Source: Asterella californica
Lineage: Eukaryota > Streptophyta > Marchantiopsida > Marchantiales > Aytoniaceae
NCBI GenBank assembly: GCA_036924285.1
Contig: JAYKYS010000007.1
Location: 14,322,001-14,386,000, forward strand
DNA length: 64,000 nt
Direction: 5' to 3'
Below the pieces are notes generated by a model, which saw nothing but the letters and a program-made list of their open reading frames with translations, ran no database searches and was not told the DNA's origin. The position numbers and the translations under genes are program-made. Below, piece after piece: positions 46,001-57,674 of this stretch. Each line of letters begins with the position of its first letter. Within the stretch, counting starts at the first letter, position 1.

Positions 46001-49000
46001 CTTGGATTTTGGGAGGTTGAGAGAAGTAACTTCTCTTAGGGAAGTGCTTGTGGGAGTTGGATTTTTGATATCATTTTGAAGGATTGATTGACACCAAGAA
46101 TTATGAGGTTCGTGTGTAAATTCTGTCTACACGGAGATAATAGAAAGAAGATAATAAAAACTGATTCATACTGAAGTTTTATATTCGACTTTCTTCTTTC
46201 AAGCGAGTATTTCTCCACAGTCATATACCTCGTGTATGCCCATGCACACTTCATGTGCTATACGATACGACAATCTGTAAGCTTATGAGAGCAAAAACTA
46301 ATAACGTGACTTTATATTTGTAGTGTTAATTCAAAGTCTTTCCCGTTTCATTTCGTGTTTGAGAAATACATCTTCGTCCCAATGTGTTTCTCAGATCTTG
46401 TTCTAGGTAAACGAATGTGTTTTGAGCTTAAAAGGATAAAAGGACAAAAGCTTCAACATCTCGACTTACCTTGGGAGGCGATCCAACTTGAGATGGATAC
46501 TCCGAAAGCGCTGATATGATGCTACTCGTATTTGCATTGATATCCACACTGATCTAAACACTCGAGAGATGTCTTCTTTACAATTGCATGCTCGAGGGTG
46601 CAACGGACCATATCCATTAGATATCTATCGAGCCCTAAAATCTACATCAACTCTCTCTTTTGTAGATTTAATATCTATTGGAGGCTCATCAGATGGACAA
46701 TAGGGACGCTGATGAGAGCTCGACATTTCACTCTTCCCAAAATGTACTCTAGAAGCAAAAAATACGGCCCTCTACACCAACATGTTGTCAAATGTATGGA
46801 GACGAAGATTAACACAAATAGGGATGAATAAGACAGCTTTTTATACTTGACGATGGATCAGACGTGCTATTGAAATACCTCGTGTAGATTAACATCAACA
46901 ACATGTGAAACGAGACAACAGAAGGTTGAGATCCTTCACCGTAGATCGTACGGTTAGGATTTCTTCTTGCAGAATATGATCTGGATCTCGGCATATAAAG
47001 TCTCATCATCTATGTCCGCATTTGTCATTTTGCATGCAGAGCCCTATTTCTTCAGTCTATATTGTAACTTTTAGGTCTCTCTTCTCTAATCTTGTGCTTC
47101 CAAGTTGCCACTGCTATTTGATTTCATGCTTTTGAGAGACAGTGTCAGCTCCATATTTGCAGTTCTTTATCGAGCAAGATAGATCGAGTACTTTTGGAGC
47201 TTTCTGCTCAAAGAGGATTGTGACATCTCACACGATGGGAAAAAGTGTAACCACTTATAAATATCAAAGTTGATGGGCTTATCGTGAATTTATAGAGATT
47301 TATCATTTATACGAGACTCGGTGTGTGGAGCACCATCAGTGACCTCAGCATTCGGTAGTATTGAGAGGGGCTGCTTCCCTCACTTGTTCATTTCCACTTT
47401 CACTGACTTCTCATTGTCTTTAGAAATAATTTTCTTCTCTGAATTCATTGATGAATTATTTCAGACTACTTGAGATCTTGAGCTCTTTAACCTCATATTC
47501 TTTAATGGATCAATGTCAAGTTATGAAGTGTACTTATGCAACAACAAGAGCTTATCCATGCAAGAAGAGAAAAGAAATTAAATTAAATGACTAGGCATCA
47601 CAATATCATATCAAAATTACACAATGAAGTACGAGCAATCAAACAAGTTGAGAATATCATACTTTTTCTCCATGCAGCTGCAATGTCAAATCTCTTATAT
47701 GACCAATACATACGGTAACACCTCTAATCTCATTTGGATATTTTTTAGCTTTACGTGAGAAATCCCAGTTAGCAAAAGAACTCTCTACGTTGTTATTGAT
47801 GACATAAAAATCGTGTACTCCTTTCTGATCTTCTTCTATTTTTTCACATATATTTATAAAGTAATCAACTTCGAGTAAAACAACTAATTAAAAAACACTG
47901 TAAAAAAACTTAACCATTGTAACAGAAAATCTCAACCATTGTAAGATTGAAAGACATGTCTTTGTACAATGACCTCCATCTGGTATTCTTAAGCGTTCAC
48001 TGCTTTGTAGGAAAATCACCATTGCTTTTGTCTAAAGCATTTTCACATACATTACTTTTTAAAAGCTTCGCTCTTGTGTTGAAGTCTTTGTGTCTTGGTT
48101 GCTCTGGTTCCATGACATGGACCTGCAAAATATGCAATCTAAAGAGAATAACATACTACCAAGATCCACATTCTACATTGGACCAAAATTTTTAAAAATG
48201 CACCAACTAATTATGTCTTTTACATGTAAAAGATCTCAATGCTTATCTTGTTTCGCTACGAATGACAGTACAAGGTTTCCTACGGTCTCATGTATTAAGT
48301 TATCTTCTTGCGGAGTTTAACATGTGGTTCATTATACCTCAGAGTCATCTTATATGTTCATCTTTCACATTCGAGTGATAATATGCGATGTCTATCGAAT
48401 ATAAATTTATGACTATTATCTCGTATATGTAGTAAGACAAAGTGTAAAATGCACGAATGAGAGAGTTATATAAGAAATGACAAGCATTTAAATGCAACAA
48501 AAAGTATTAGCTGGAAACAATCCAGCCAACATTCATGAAAATTTGTTAACCACATAGAAGGTTGGAGGTAATTCTCTGAACTAAGATAATATAAACAACT
48601 CAACAGAGATAGAGATTTAGTACAGATATAACATGTATAACACACAACATATACAACACCTTCTTACTGTAAATCATGCCATGTATAATAATTACAGATT
48701 AATGACAGATTAATGACTCAACAAAGAGAACTACACTTTTGTGGAAGCAACTAGAAGACTATAACATTTATACCACCTACTTCCTTGATCCCTTTTATAA
48801 GCTTCCCTTTGTGTTCTACATGCTTAAGACAACGAAATTCGCTAGAAAAAAAATGAAACTACATGCTTACATCATTCATCATCTCCTACCTTATCTTACT
48901 AGTCACTTTAGCACTTCATCCCTAAATGTTTGTTGGAAGTGGATCATCTCCAAACACAAAGGTATGTCAAAACCAAAATTTCCAGAAGAAACCTCCCGGA

Positions 49001-51690
49001 AAGAGTTCCCCTCTAAAGAAACGGAACAGTCAATGTGAATTATATGTTAAGGCTAACATCTTCTTAACTGTTATTGTGAATTACGTCAGATAATTCAAGT
49101 GTCACATAAGTAAGATTGTCTAAGATAACACCTCAACAATGTGGAAATCCAGTTATTAGCATTAGAAAAGAAAAACCAGAAAGAATATTAAATATCTATT
49201 TTAAAAAATGATAAGTTTTCTCTATCTTTGTTAATATTTCTTTATTAAAACAAATTGAAGAATCTAACAAAATGTTTTGTTCTAATGTGAGGAGAGGTAA
49301 TATTGTCTTACATATTTGTCCTTTATTGTCTTTTCAACTGAAATAACGTAGAGGTTACATGACGAGAATGGGTCGGAATTTAATACCACGGACATGGAAT
49401 AGAAAATGGGAAACGTGCAGCATATAAACATCCCAACCAAATGCATATGCAGATGACAATGGTAAAATCATGAGAAAATATTAACCTAGAATTCAAGTAT
49501 GGGATTGTCTTTCAAATAATAACTTTCAATCAATATGAACCCTACATATTGTTGTATGGAAGAATGAATGAATGAATAATCAGAACTAAGATGAACTAAT
49601 TAAGAGTAATTAATTAATAAAGTATATTGAACGTCAAATTATCTAATAAAATGCAGTTACAAAGATTAAGATCCACTTAGGGCACAGTCGAACATAGTAA
49701 TTTGTCAGTTTTTTCTCCAACTCCTAAGCAGATTAGTGAGTTTGGTAACACAAGGTGTTTCACTCCAGAAACATGGGATAATTGTTTTGGGCGAAACCAT
49801 GATCTACTCTTTTGGTTTATGTGAATGGAATGAGGTATATTTTATGTTTATTTAAATAAATAATATTTACACATCTCAAGATAAAAAACAACAACTTCAA
49901 AATACCTTCAAAAAGTACACAAGTGGATATTCTACGAATCTACAATTCCAAGAATATTCTCTAGTCTAATTGAATGAAACTGATAATCTCACGTGTGCAG
50001 AGTCAATCTTTATTACCGAACGGGAGAAAAGTAGTGTGCGGCGAGAATACAAGATTTAACCAGTTATGGGAAATTTTGCCTAGAATAGTTCTGACTAAAA
50101 TCATGAATATTTTACCGAGGAAGTCATGGCCTCATGTCATTCTACGGTCGATTGGCATGAAATCTGTTACTAGACAGTACGTACAGATCTAGAGGAGGTA
50201 GAAGGTGTTTGAGAGTCCCTAACCGTATCAGTATCTTCTTAGCAAGGCATGCACTTCCTAGGAATTGGAACATCTCTTGATCTCTTGATCTCGAGTGTAA
50301 GGTGTTTTCTCTTCTTCTTCGTCGGCACTGCTAATTTCATTCAACGCTGCCAAGCTAATAAGCTTATTATGGACTTTCTTCTGTCTTTCAGCTCTCACAT
50401 ATCGAGTCTCAAAAATAAGATTGAACGTTTAAGATCATTCTACGCACTTACATACGCAGGTATCCATTTCCATGCATTTAATCATCATGCTGAAGTTCGA
50501 TGTTGGTTTAAACTCTTTAGTATGTTTCATTTTATAAATGGATGAAAAGTTAGACACATGGGTACTAAATCAGTTCTTCTTTTTCGACCTCTTTTTACCG
50601 TTATCAAAAATTGGAAAGAAAATGTTGAAAAGAAAAAGTTCGTCATGCAAGAACCGAAACACCTACTGCCGTCACATTTTCAAGGTTTATTGCTCTTGTG
50701 AAAATATGCCTTTACATGAGAGATAATATAATTAGAAAATCGGTAACTAGTATAATTTGGTAATCCAGATGCCTTCTGCAGCTAACGGTTTTCTAACATA
50801 TTTTCCTCAAAGTTATTTCCCCGGAGATAACGGCCAAACGAAATTTTTGCGACTCGACGTTGTCCGTTTTTGCTGCCTCCTCGGGGGGTCTTCTATTTCA
50901 CTCAACGTACATGATTCGGGTTTGAACTAAGCACTCATAGGGTGCATAGGAATCTTCGATGGGATAGACTTGTTAGAATCAGTGTTCTTAAAAATATACT
51001 AGCAGCTGTTTCCAAACTCTATGTACGAAGTATATACTACCAACGGTTTCCATGACAACTCTATGAACGAGTTCGTTTGAAGCTTTACTTCAACACAAAT
51101 CGAGGAGATCCTCAACACCATTAGAGTGATAACATGACCCTTCCAGTATCCGCTTTAACTACTTCGAATACGAAGTGATGTTGTTTAAATTCAGAGAGAA
51201 CAACCTTCAAGCTGGGGAAGGTTGGGAGTGGCTTCTCCAACCCACTCTCTGTTCGGCTCCACCTCGAGATGTAGACTCCGCATGGGGAGGAAGCCACCCC
51301 CTGCGGAGGCGTATCCTATATCGAAATCTTAGCACGTGAAAACAAACAGCAAACAACCAAACTGCTCTATCCTGTGCTGCGAGGCCGAGCAATTTGCAAA
51401 GAGGTGGTGCACAGTGCAAGGTGAAAAGTCCTTGAAGTTGGATACTCCACATACCGCACAAAACGGGCCTCATAGAAGCAGGATATCATCTTCTCACCTC
51501 ACTCACAAAATTATTGAGCGAAAGATTCGCTGTTATGAGAAGGAGAGTATAGAACAATTTACAGGCATGAACACCAAAACTCACCGTGCTTTACCTTCAA
51601 GCAATACACCCAATCCTACCAGACAGGACAGTGGACAAAACTGCTAAATTTTGATAGTAGAAAATATAGTTCAGTTTACATGTTGATTCC
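46001..51690. other. Gene-free AT-rich stretch; 3' flank of eEF1B-gamma at its right end
   Basis: No supported gene. ORFs such as 46598-46831, 47947-48195, 48739-49038 and 50249-50545 lack recognisable motifs. A hairpin of 12 bp with one mismatch lies at 51276-51308 (CTCCGCATGGGG against CCCCCTGCGGAG). The final 200 or so bases before 51691 would be the 3' UTR of the minus-strand eEF1B-gamma gene. Confidence 0.5.
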
Positions 51691-54254
51691 TCACTTGAAG
51701 CACTTAGCCTCCACAAGCTTCTCACCGTCAATCTCATCGGGCTCCTCAAAATAGGCATTAACACGTGCCTTTTGGGCTTCGTCGCTAATGTCAACCTTGG
51801 TCCACTCGTACAACTCCACGTCGTAGCACTCATCCTTCACCAACTGAGGGAGCTCAGTACCACGGAACAGCCAAACGCCCTTAATCTTAAAGGGGCTCCC
51901 GCCCAAGATGCACATCTTCGCGAAGCCGTACTTGCGGATGAAATCCATACGCTGCAAAAATCCTCCGACTTTGTTCATCGTTACATACGAAACCGTATTT
52001 TCCTCATTGTACTTGTAGTCACAGAACCACAGAGAGTATCCTTCGGGATCATACATTTCCCAGAATCCTGCGTGTGATCCACGAAGTTAACACTTAAGAC
52101 AATGTTTCCTCGCACGACATGTGATCGAAAATGCTGACGACCGTCAAGATCAAGCTACACAACCAACCTCTCAACTAAATCCAGATTCAAATTCCAACTG
52201 AACTAGGTGAAGCAGTTGGGTCAGTCTAATGTTACTCAAACTTTGGAGAACTATGTTATCCGTCGTGAACTCCCGCCATCAGCATAAGCGGAGGACGCAA
52301 TACGGTCGCTGGAACCTCAATAAATGTACTAGAAATCACCCACTCGCATGCCAAACTTCTAGACTAGTTTCGTTCTATCAATTCCACACTCCCATATTCA
52401 GGTAGCAAAAATTGCGGGAGAATGCGGAGAAGCATAGATATAAAAAGGTGAATGGAAGAAAACCAGACTCAGATTCTACCAAGGTCAGTACTGACTGCAA
52501 CTACAGGACGAGGGAGTCGGAGAGACACAACCTGACGAGGGTCGTCAGAATACCTTGCAGAAACATAGAGAACATAACTTACCTTTAATAGCTACTTCAG
52601 CAAATTCCCGGGCCTTGGTGTTTGAATATAGCCTCTTCCAGTTATCCAGAACCATGGGGCTAGGGGGGAGAAGATCAAGAGGATTCTTCGGCTTCTTGGT
52701 GACTACTTCCTCCTCATCGTCACCGCCTGCAGGTGCTGGAGCTGGGGCAGGAGCAGGAGCAGGAGCAGGAGCAGCCTCCTTGGGCGTGGCAGCTTCAGCG
52801 GCAGCCTTAGCCTCAGCTTGCTTCCGTAGCAAGTCGCCGTAGGAAACCTCACCCATGACTTTCTTGAACTCGGGCTGGTTAGCAAGAGTCCAAAGATACC
52901 TCTCGGTATGGGGAAACTCGGCCATAAGGTCCTTCTCGAGATAAGTTCTAGCACCGATCAACATGTTGGCGACAACAACGATATCGGCAACAGTGACAGA
53001 GTTCCCGACTAGATAGGTACGGGATGCAAGGTAAGTGTTCAGAGCACCATAAGCCCTCTTCAAACTGACTAGTGCAGCTTCCTCGACCTGCCGGGGTAAG
53101 AGGGGTCATATGATTAGATCTGTGCTTAAACCCCAACAGCTTGAAAATGTTCGAACTGAATTCAACGGTAGTTACCTCTGGTGAAGTGACGGTAGTAACT
53201 CCCAGCCTCGGATACAGAATTTTGCCGATGTTGGCGTCGATTTCAGTGGACGCGAAATCACACCACTGGTCAACGAGAGCCTGCCAGTATCGGCCGTTCA
53301 GGTTTAAGGGCGAGAGCTTGACAGTCTTATAAGCTTAAGCGATTTACACACAACAATATGAATGCAGTAAGCAGAGACCAGGAACTGCCGAACAATCAGC
53401 AAGAGATCGCGGGATACTGCAGTCAGGATCGAACCTTCTCGTACAAAGACGAGCCCAGTAACATGTCCTTCGACCTTGCCACTGCATTACAACATCACTA
53501 AAATTAGATAAACATAAAGGAAGCCGTTTATCGTCACTCGGACCTCTACGGATTCAACACAGGATGTCAGCTGACAAATTACGCCAGCATCCTCAAAAGT
53601 GACCCCACGACAAATCACTCGGCGAAGGGACAGACGACAGTCAAGAACGGCGAACAGTTCAATATCTGAGCATTGAAAACAAGAGTGACGAGTCAACGAA
53701 GGGATCACGCACCGTAGCGTGCGATGGCATGACTCTCGAAAACAGGACCGTCGGGGGTAATCAGAACAGGGATCTGTACAAAAAATCAGATCGGTGCCTG
53801 AGCGTAGGTCGCGAAAGGTGGCAGACAGGAAAGTTGAAATCGGATCCAGCCTACTTAACCAAAGCAACTACAACTGAGTGTCTATACCTTTTGAATTGGG
53901 TTGAGCTTCGCAAACTCAGGCGTCTTCGTAGTAACTCCTCGCTCTACAGGAAGGCACTCAATCTTCACACCGACATACTCGGCCGTAATCAGAGCTTTCG
54001 CAGCATTCTTGTTCTCGTTATCGCCGTAAATCTTCTGCGACCCACAAACAATACTAGCTAGGTTAATGCCTGCTCAGGTCATACGGGGTTCACGCAAGAC
54101 AGTACTAAACCTCTGGCAATCTACTGGAAATGCTCAAGAAACCTTCAGCCACCAACGGAAAAATAACAACGAGGCGACTCCCAAAAGTGACAGCTTACAC
54201 ACACACGCAAACACAAATTTGACAGGGATAGCAGATACTCACGAGAGTGGCCAT
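51691..54254 (-). CDS. EF1G: Elongation factor 1-gamma (eEF1B-gamma), 7 exons
   Basis: eEF1B-gamma is the structural subunit of the eEF1B complex, which recharges eEF1A with GTP in the cytoplasm. Exons in transcript order: 54254-54243, 54034-53888, 53773-53713, 53481-53435, 53316-53176, 53087-52583, 52067-51691. They join in phase to 1290 nt (429 codons plus TGA). Exon 1 holds only MATL, followed by KIYGDNENKNAAKA. Domains: thioredoxin-like GST-N (about 1-85, with LITPDGPVFESHAIARY); GST-C (about 90-205, ASTEIDANIGKILYPRLG, VTVADIVVV); a linker with Ala-Pro repeats and an acidic/Lys stretch (about 225-265); and the conserved EF1-gamma C-terminal domain (about 270-429, WEMYDPEGYSLWFCDYKY, GFLQRMD). 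All introns are GT-AG. The length is close to plant relatives (about 410-420). Confidence 0.96.
52736..52778 (+). repeat. GGAGCA hexanucleotide run encoding the Ala-Pro linker of eEF1B-gamma
   Basis: Repeated GGAGCA-like units on the plus strand encode about seven consecutive Ala-Pro pairs on the minus strand. They lie in the linker between the GST-C domain and the C-terminal domain, a position where length change is tolerated. Confidence 0.85.
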
Positions 54255-57200
54255 GATGGTTGTGGCGGCTAAAGGAGTAGCCTCCTACAACACTGCAACA
54301 CGATTCGGAGGTGGTGCAGGGCAGACCAGAACTCGTGAAGACGAAAGAGGGAGACCTGCGCTGCAACGCGAGCCTGATATCAGCGTTGAGCGCCTCCCTA
54401 CGATCGTTCTTTGGTCCCCTGGTTTTCCAAAGAGCTTACTTAGGGCAAAGGGCAAAGCTCAACCCCTCGACTTTCCTCCGCTGTCCTTCTGCTGCTGCTG
54501 GATGTGTTTCCGGAATATTCTTGCGGTACGGCAGGTTCTATTTCCGACCTTGTCCGACTTCGTTTCTCCTCTTGTTAGTAGACATTTCATTATCCCTCTT
54601 TCTTGGTTTCGTTGACCTTCTACACTTTCAAATCTTGGTTCCAGGACACTACTTGAAACAACAATTATCTCAACAAATTCGACCTAAGTCAAGTCTTCAT
54701 TCCGGTCTAGGCGGTTTTCCACGGATTCTTTACGTCTTCCTTAAGATCTTCTTAAAGTACTGTTGCATAAAGATGCAACACTAATTAAGAAGATCAAAGG
54801 TCGGAAATGGTTGATCTGAGTTTGATATAAAATCCAGCGAACGCAGCGAAGAGGATCATCGCAAGGACTGGAAAAACCTTTGGTTTCATATAGCGGGTTT
54901 AGAAGACGAGACTTGAGAATTAAAGTCTGAGGTAACGAAACTCTGGTAACACTTTCCGTGGACTGTTGGTAGAGTAACGTCTGTTTGTGTATAGCCGAGG
55001 GTAGTATAGGAACGTTAGGGAGTGGATGCAAGAACATCGGGACATGCATGAAATTATGCCACGAGACGGGAAATTTTATACGGATAAATACGGGGGGACT
55101 GGCGTGAACCCCACAGATTGACAGAACTCCCTGGTAAACTGAGTCGTGATTGTGATACCGGAGAGCTTTCCCAGAGAGCTTCATGTCCCTCTGCTTACTC
55201 CGAATTTAGCGCATTCTCCATTTGTAGTTTGCTGTTGGATAACGCGGACGTGTGGCAGGTTCACGGTTCGATGTCTTCACCGCAAAGAACGAACGGGAGA
55301 AAGCCCTCAGTTCGTTGCGGTGGGGAAGTTGTGCTGGTGGCAGAATTTTCGCCATGAGTTGCTAGCGTGGTGAACCTGGATCTCTGCTAAGAGCCTGCGT
55401 ACCTCCTACTCGATAGGCAGGTGCGTATTTCGGTCGTGTAAATTGAGGTTTTAAGCCACAGTAACAACCACTCAAGAGTGACGTCCCACAGGACAAGACG
55501 TGAACGCTGCAGATTCCGCTGTCTGGAACGCACAGAAACGGTGAACACTGCTGGATGACGAGTGAACTTTGGCACTACGTCTGGCCACTCGAGCTCCGGG
55601 CCATCCCTTCTGCCGGTGCAGGCCTTGTAGAGTATCCTAAGCAGCTCGAGCTTGCTGGTCTCTAAAGCACTTCCACCTCCCGACGTAGAATGCGCCCTGA
55701 GCTGCACAGATATCGCGTGACGCATATGAGCGATAATCACGTGCTGAGGGAAGATGCAAATCGCCCGTCCTATTGAAATCTCCAGCCCTCTGGGTCAGCA
55801 ACGAGCAGGACGGTAGTTCGTTTCTGTTCAACGTCTAAACTTTCGTTGCACTACCAAAGCTTTTAACTGATTACATATTACAAGCAACGTTGCTCCGGCA
55901 TCTGGCAAAGTTCGGACAAGATCAAGTGGTCGAACACCATACTGGCGACACTTCTCCCAAGGCGATCTCCAACAGTTCATAGTCACGCGAGCTCGAAGCA
56001 AACAACCGAATTATTGACGGTGGAAAGGTGCGCAACCGGCCCATGAGTTGGGCAGACTTCCCGTCAGACAACACCTAGAGCATCATTACGGATGATTCCA
56101 AACCTTCCTACCCTCCGATAAGACATAAGAGAACCCTGTTGCTTGTCCGTCCGCAGAAATCACGTCCAGAAGAGGAGCTTCTCATTGACACGCCATACCC
56201 ATCCTAGAGACACTCTACAAGAAGAGGGCAAACACATTTAAACACTGGGCGAACTTATACACTCTTGACAGATACCAACACAGTGGAAACGGGACAACCA
56301 TCAGGCCGAGGATCGGCCTGGGCGCATGACAAACCACTTCATCGGATTAGCAACAACAAAAGGCACTGAAGCTCCGAACAGTACGTGGCAGTGCCGTCGA
56401 CGTCACATCAGTTATTACGAATGGGGTCATCCGCCCCTCTCATGTCCGCGTCCTCCATAGGCACCTTCCTCCATCGCATGTACTTCCCCAAGATCGTCAT
56501 CACAACAAACCGAAAACCAGCCACTGAGGAAGTGAAAGATAAGATTTTACGTATCAGATAGACCAGACTAAAGTCAACCGATGGTCCGGCGGCAAGTAAG
56601 AACATGAGAACACAGTCTTAATGAGAAAAGATTCTAAGCGAAAAGTCTGCAGCCCCCAGAAGAAGGCGCGACGATAAAGGTACTACAACCAATTGTTCGA
56701 CCTTGTGTGATAAAATCGGTCATACTGGACTAAGTCAAGCACTGATCCCAGAAGGCATGAAGGACGGTTCGGACCTAATGTAAGGAGATAATACCGGTGA
56801 GTGCAAGAAGGCACACATGCTGTCCCCCTGATATGAGGCACCCTTGATGGGTACATAAATATTACACCAAATGGAAACAGTTAAGACTAGATCGTACAGA
56901 AAAGAATTTAACACTAGTAACCATCAACAGGTATGCTCGTCAATACCAAGGTCTACATTCTACCGTCTATGGAGAGGGGCAAGGGACCCGCCTCACAAGA
57001 GAAGACAGTCAATTCTGGGACACCGCACCTTGTCCACATCTAATTACGATACAAAACCACCAAAAGGATGTCTATGACCCAATCTCCAGGCCCACGCATC
57101 TTCCTCATCTGAAAAAACTTCTATTAGACAACTGTTTACTATCTGCGACTCACTGACAGGGTGGTGCACAGCTGCTTTCAGAGATCCGGCTACTGCCGAA

Positions 57201-57674
57201 CAGTACGGTACTGTAGCTTCCATATTCGCTCGCTCTCATGTCCAAGTTACAAAGAGGAGGAGATAAACAAATACCAACCATTCACTCATGTAACGCGTGT
57301 GGAGATAAAGATGTTCACAGAAAGGAAAGGAGTTGACTTTATCTGTTTCGAGGACTATCCTAAGGAGCTCGTTCTCTGCTGCGGGCAGTCGAGTAGGCGA
57401 GGGAGTGCCAATTCTCCACCCAACCCCGTGTACACACATGATATCACAACAAGACATATCTCCCAGCTGAACTCCAGATAAGGAAACACTGCCTTATGGC
57501 ATTCATGAAACGAGTCCACTTACTCGGAGATCAGAGTTAGAATAAACGCCAGCCAAGTTTCAGACCTGGTGTTTTCATACAGGATGTCAGAGGACCCGTC
57601 CATACGGTGCTTATGCCTGGCACAACCAGAAACTCTATACTTTAAAATTTGAAGAACAGGCTTCATCGCAGAGG
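54255..57674. other. Region between the eEF1B-gamma and receptor-kinase genes
   Basis: The first few hundred bases upstream of 54254 are the likely 5' UTR/promoter of eEF1B-gamma. The remainder has only short ORFs. A 117-codon minus-strand ORF at 55387-55740 (contains PELEWPDVVPKF) has no family I recognise. A candidate terminal exon is noted separately at 56408-56523. Confidence 0.4.
56408..56523 (-). CDS. Candidate terminal exon of an unidentified small protein
   Basis: A strong acceptor (pyrimidine-rich tract then CAG at 56526-56524) is followed on the minus strand by an open stretch reading GFRFVVMTILGKYMRWRKV, then an acidic tail ending in a TGA at 56410-56408. The mix of hydrophobic, basic and acidic blocks looks protein-like rather than random, but I do not recognise the family. 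A possible upstream start (MEATVPYCSAVAG, near 57212) with a GTGAGT donor is speculative. Confidence 0.22.

Noticed and set aside
47947..48320. Possible zinc-finger (BED-like) transposase remnant with a CKIC pair
   Set aside because: Only one Cys pair is visible, the following His/Cys pair is missing, and stops follow at once.
54247..54784. Overlapping plus-strand ORFs of 122 and 157 codons
   Set aside because: They start within the first exon and 5' flank of the minus-strand eEF1B-gamma gene and have no recognisable motif.
55387..55740. 117-codon minus-strand ORF
   Set aside because: No family, no conserved motif, and no exon partners could be found; kept only as a mention in the intergenic description.
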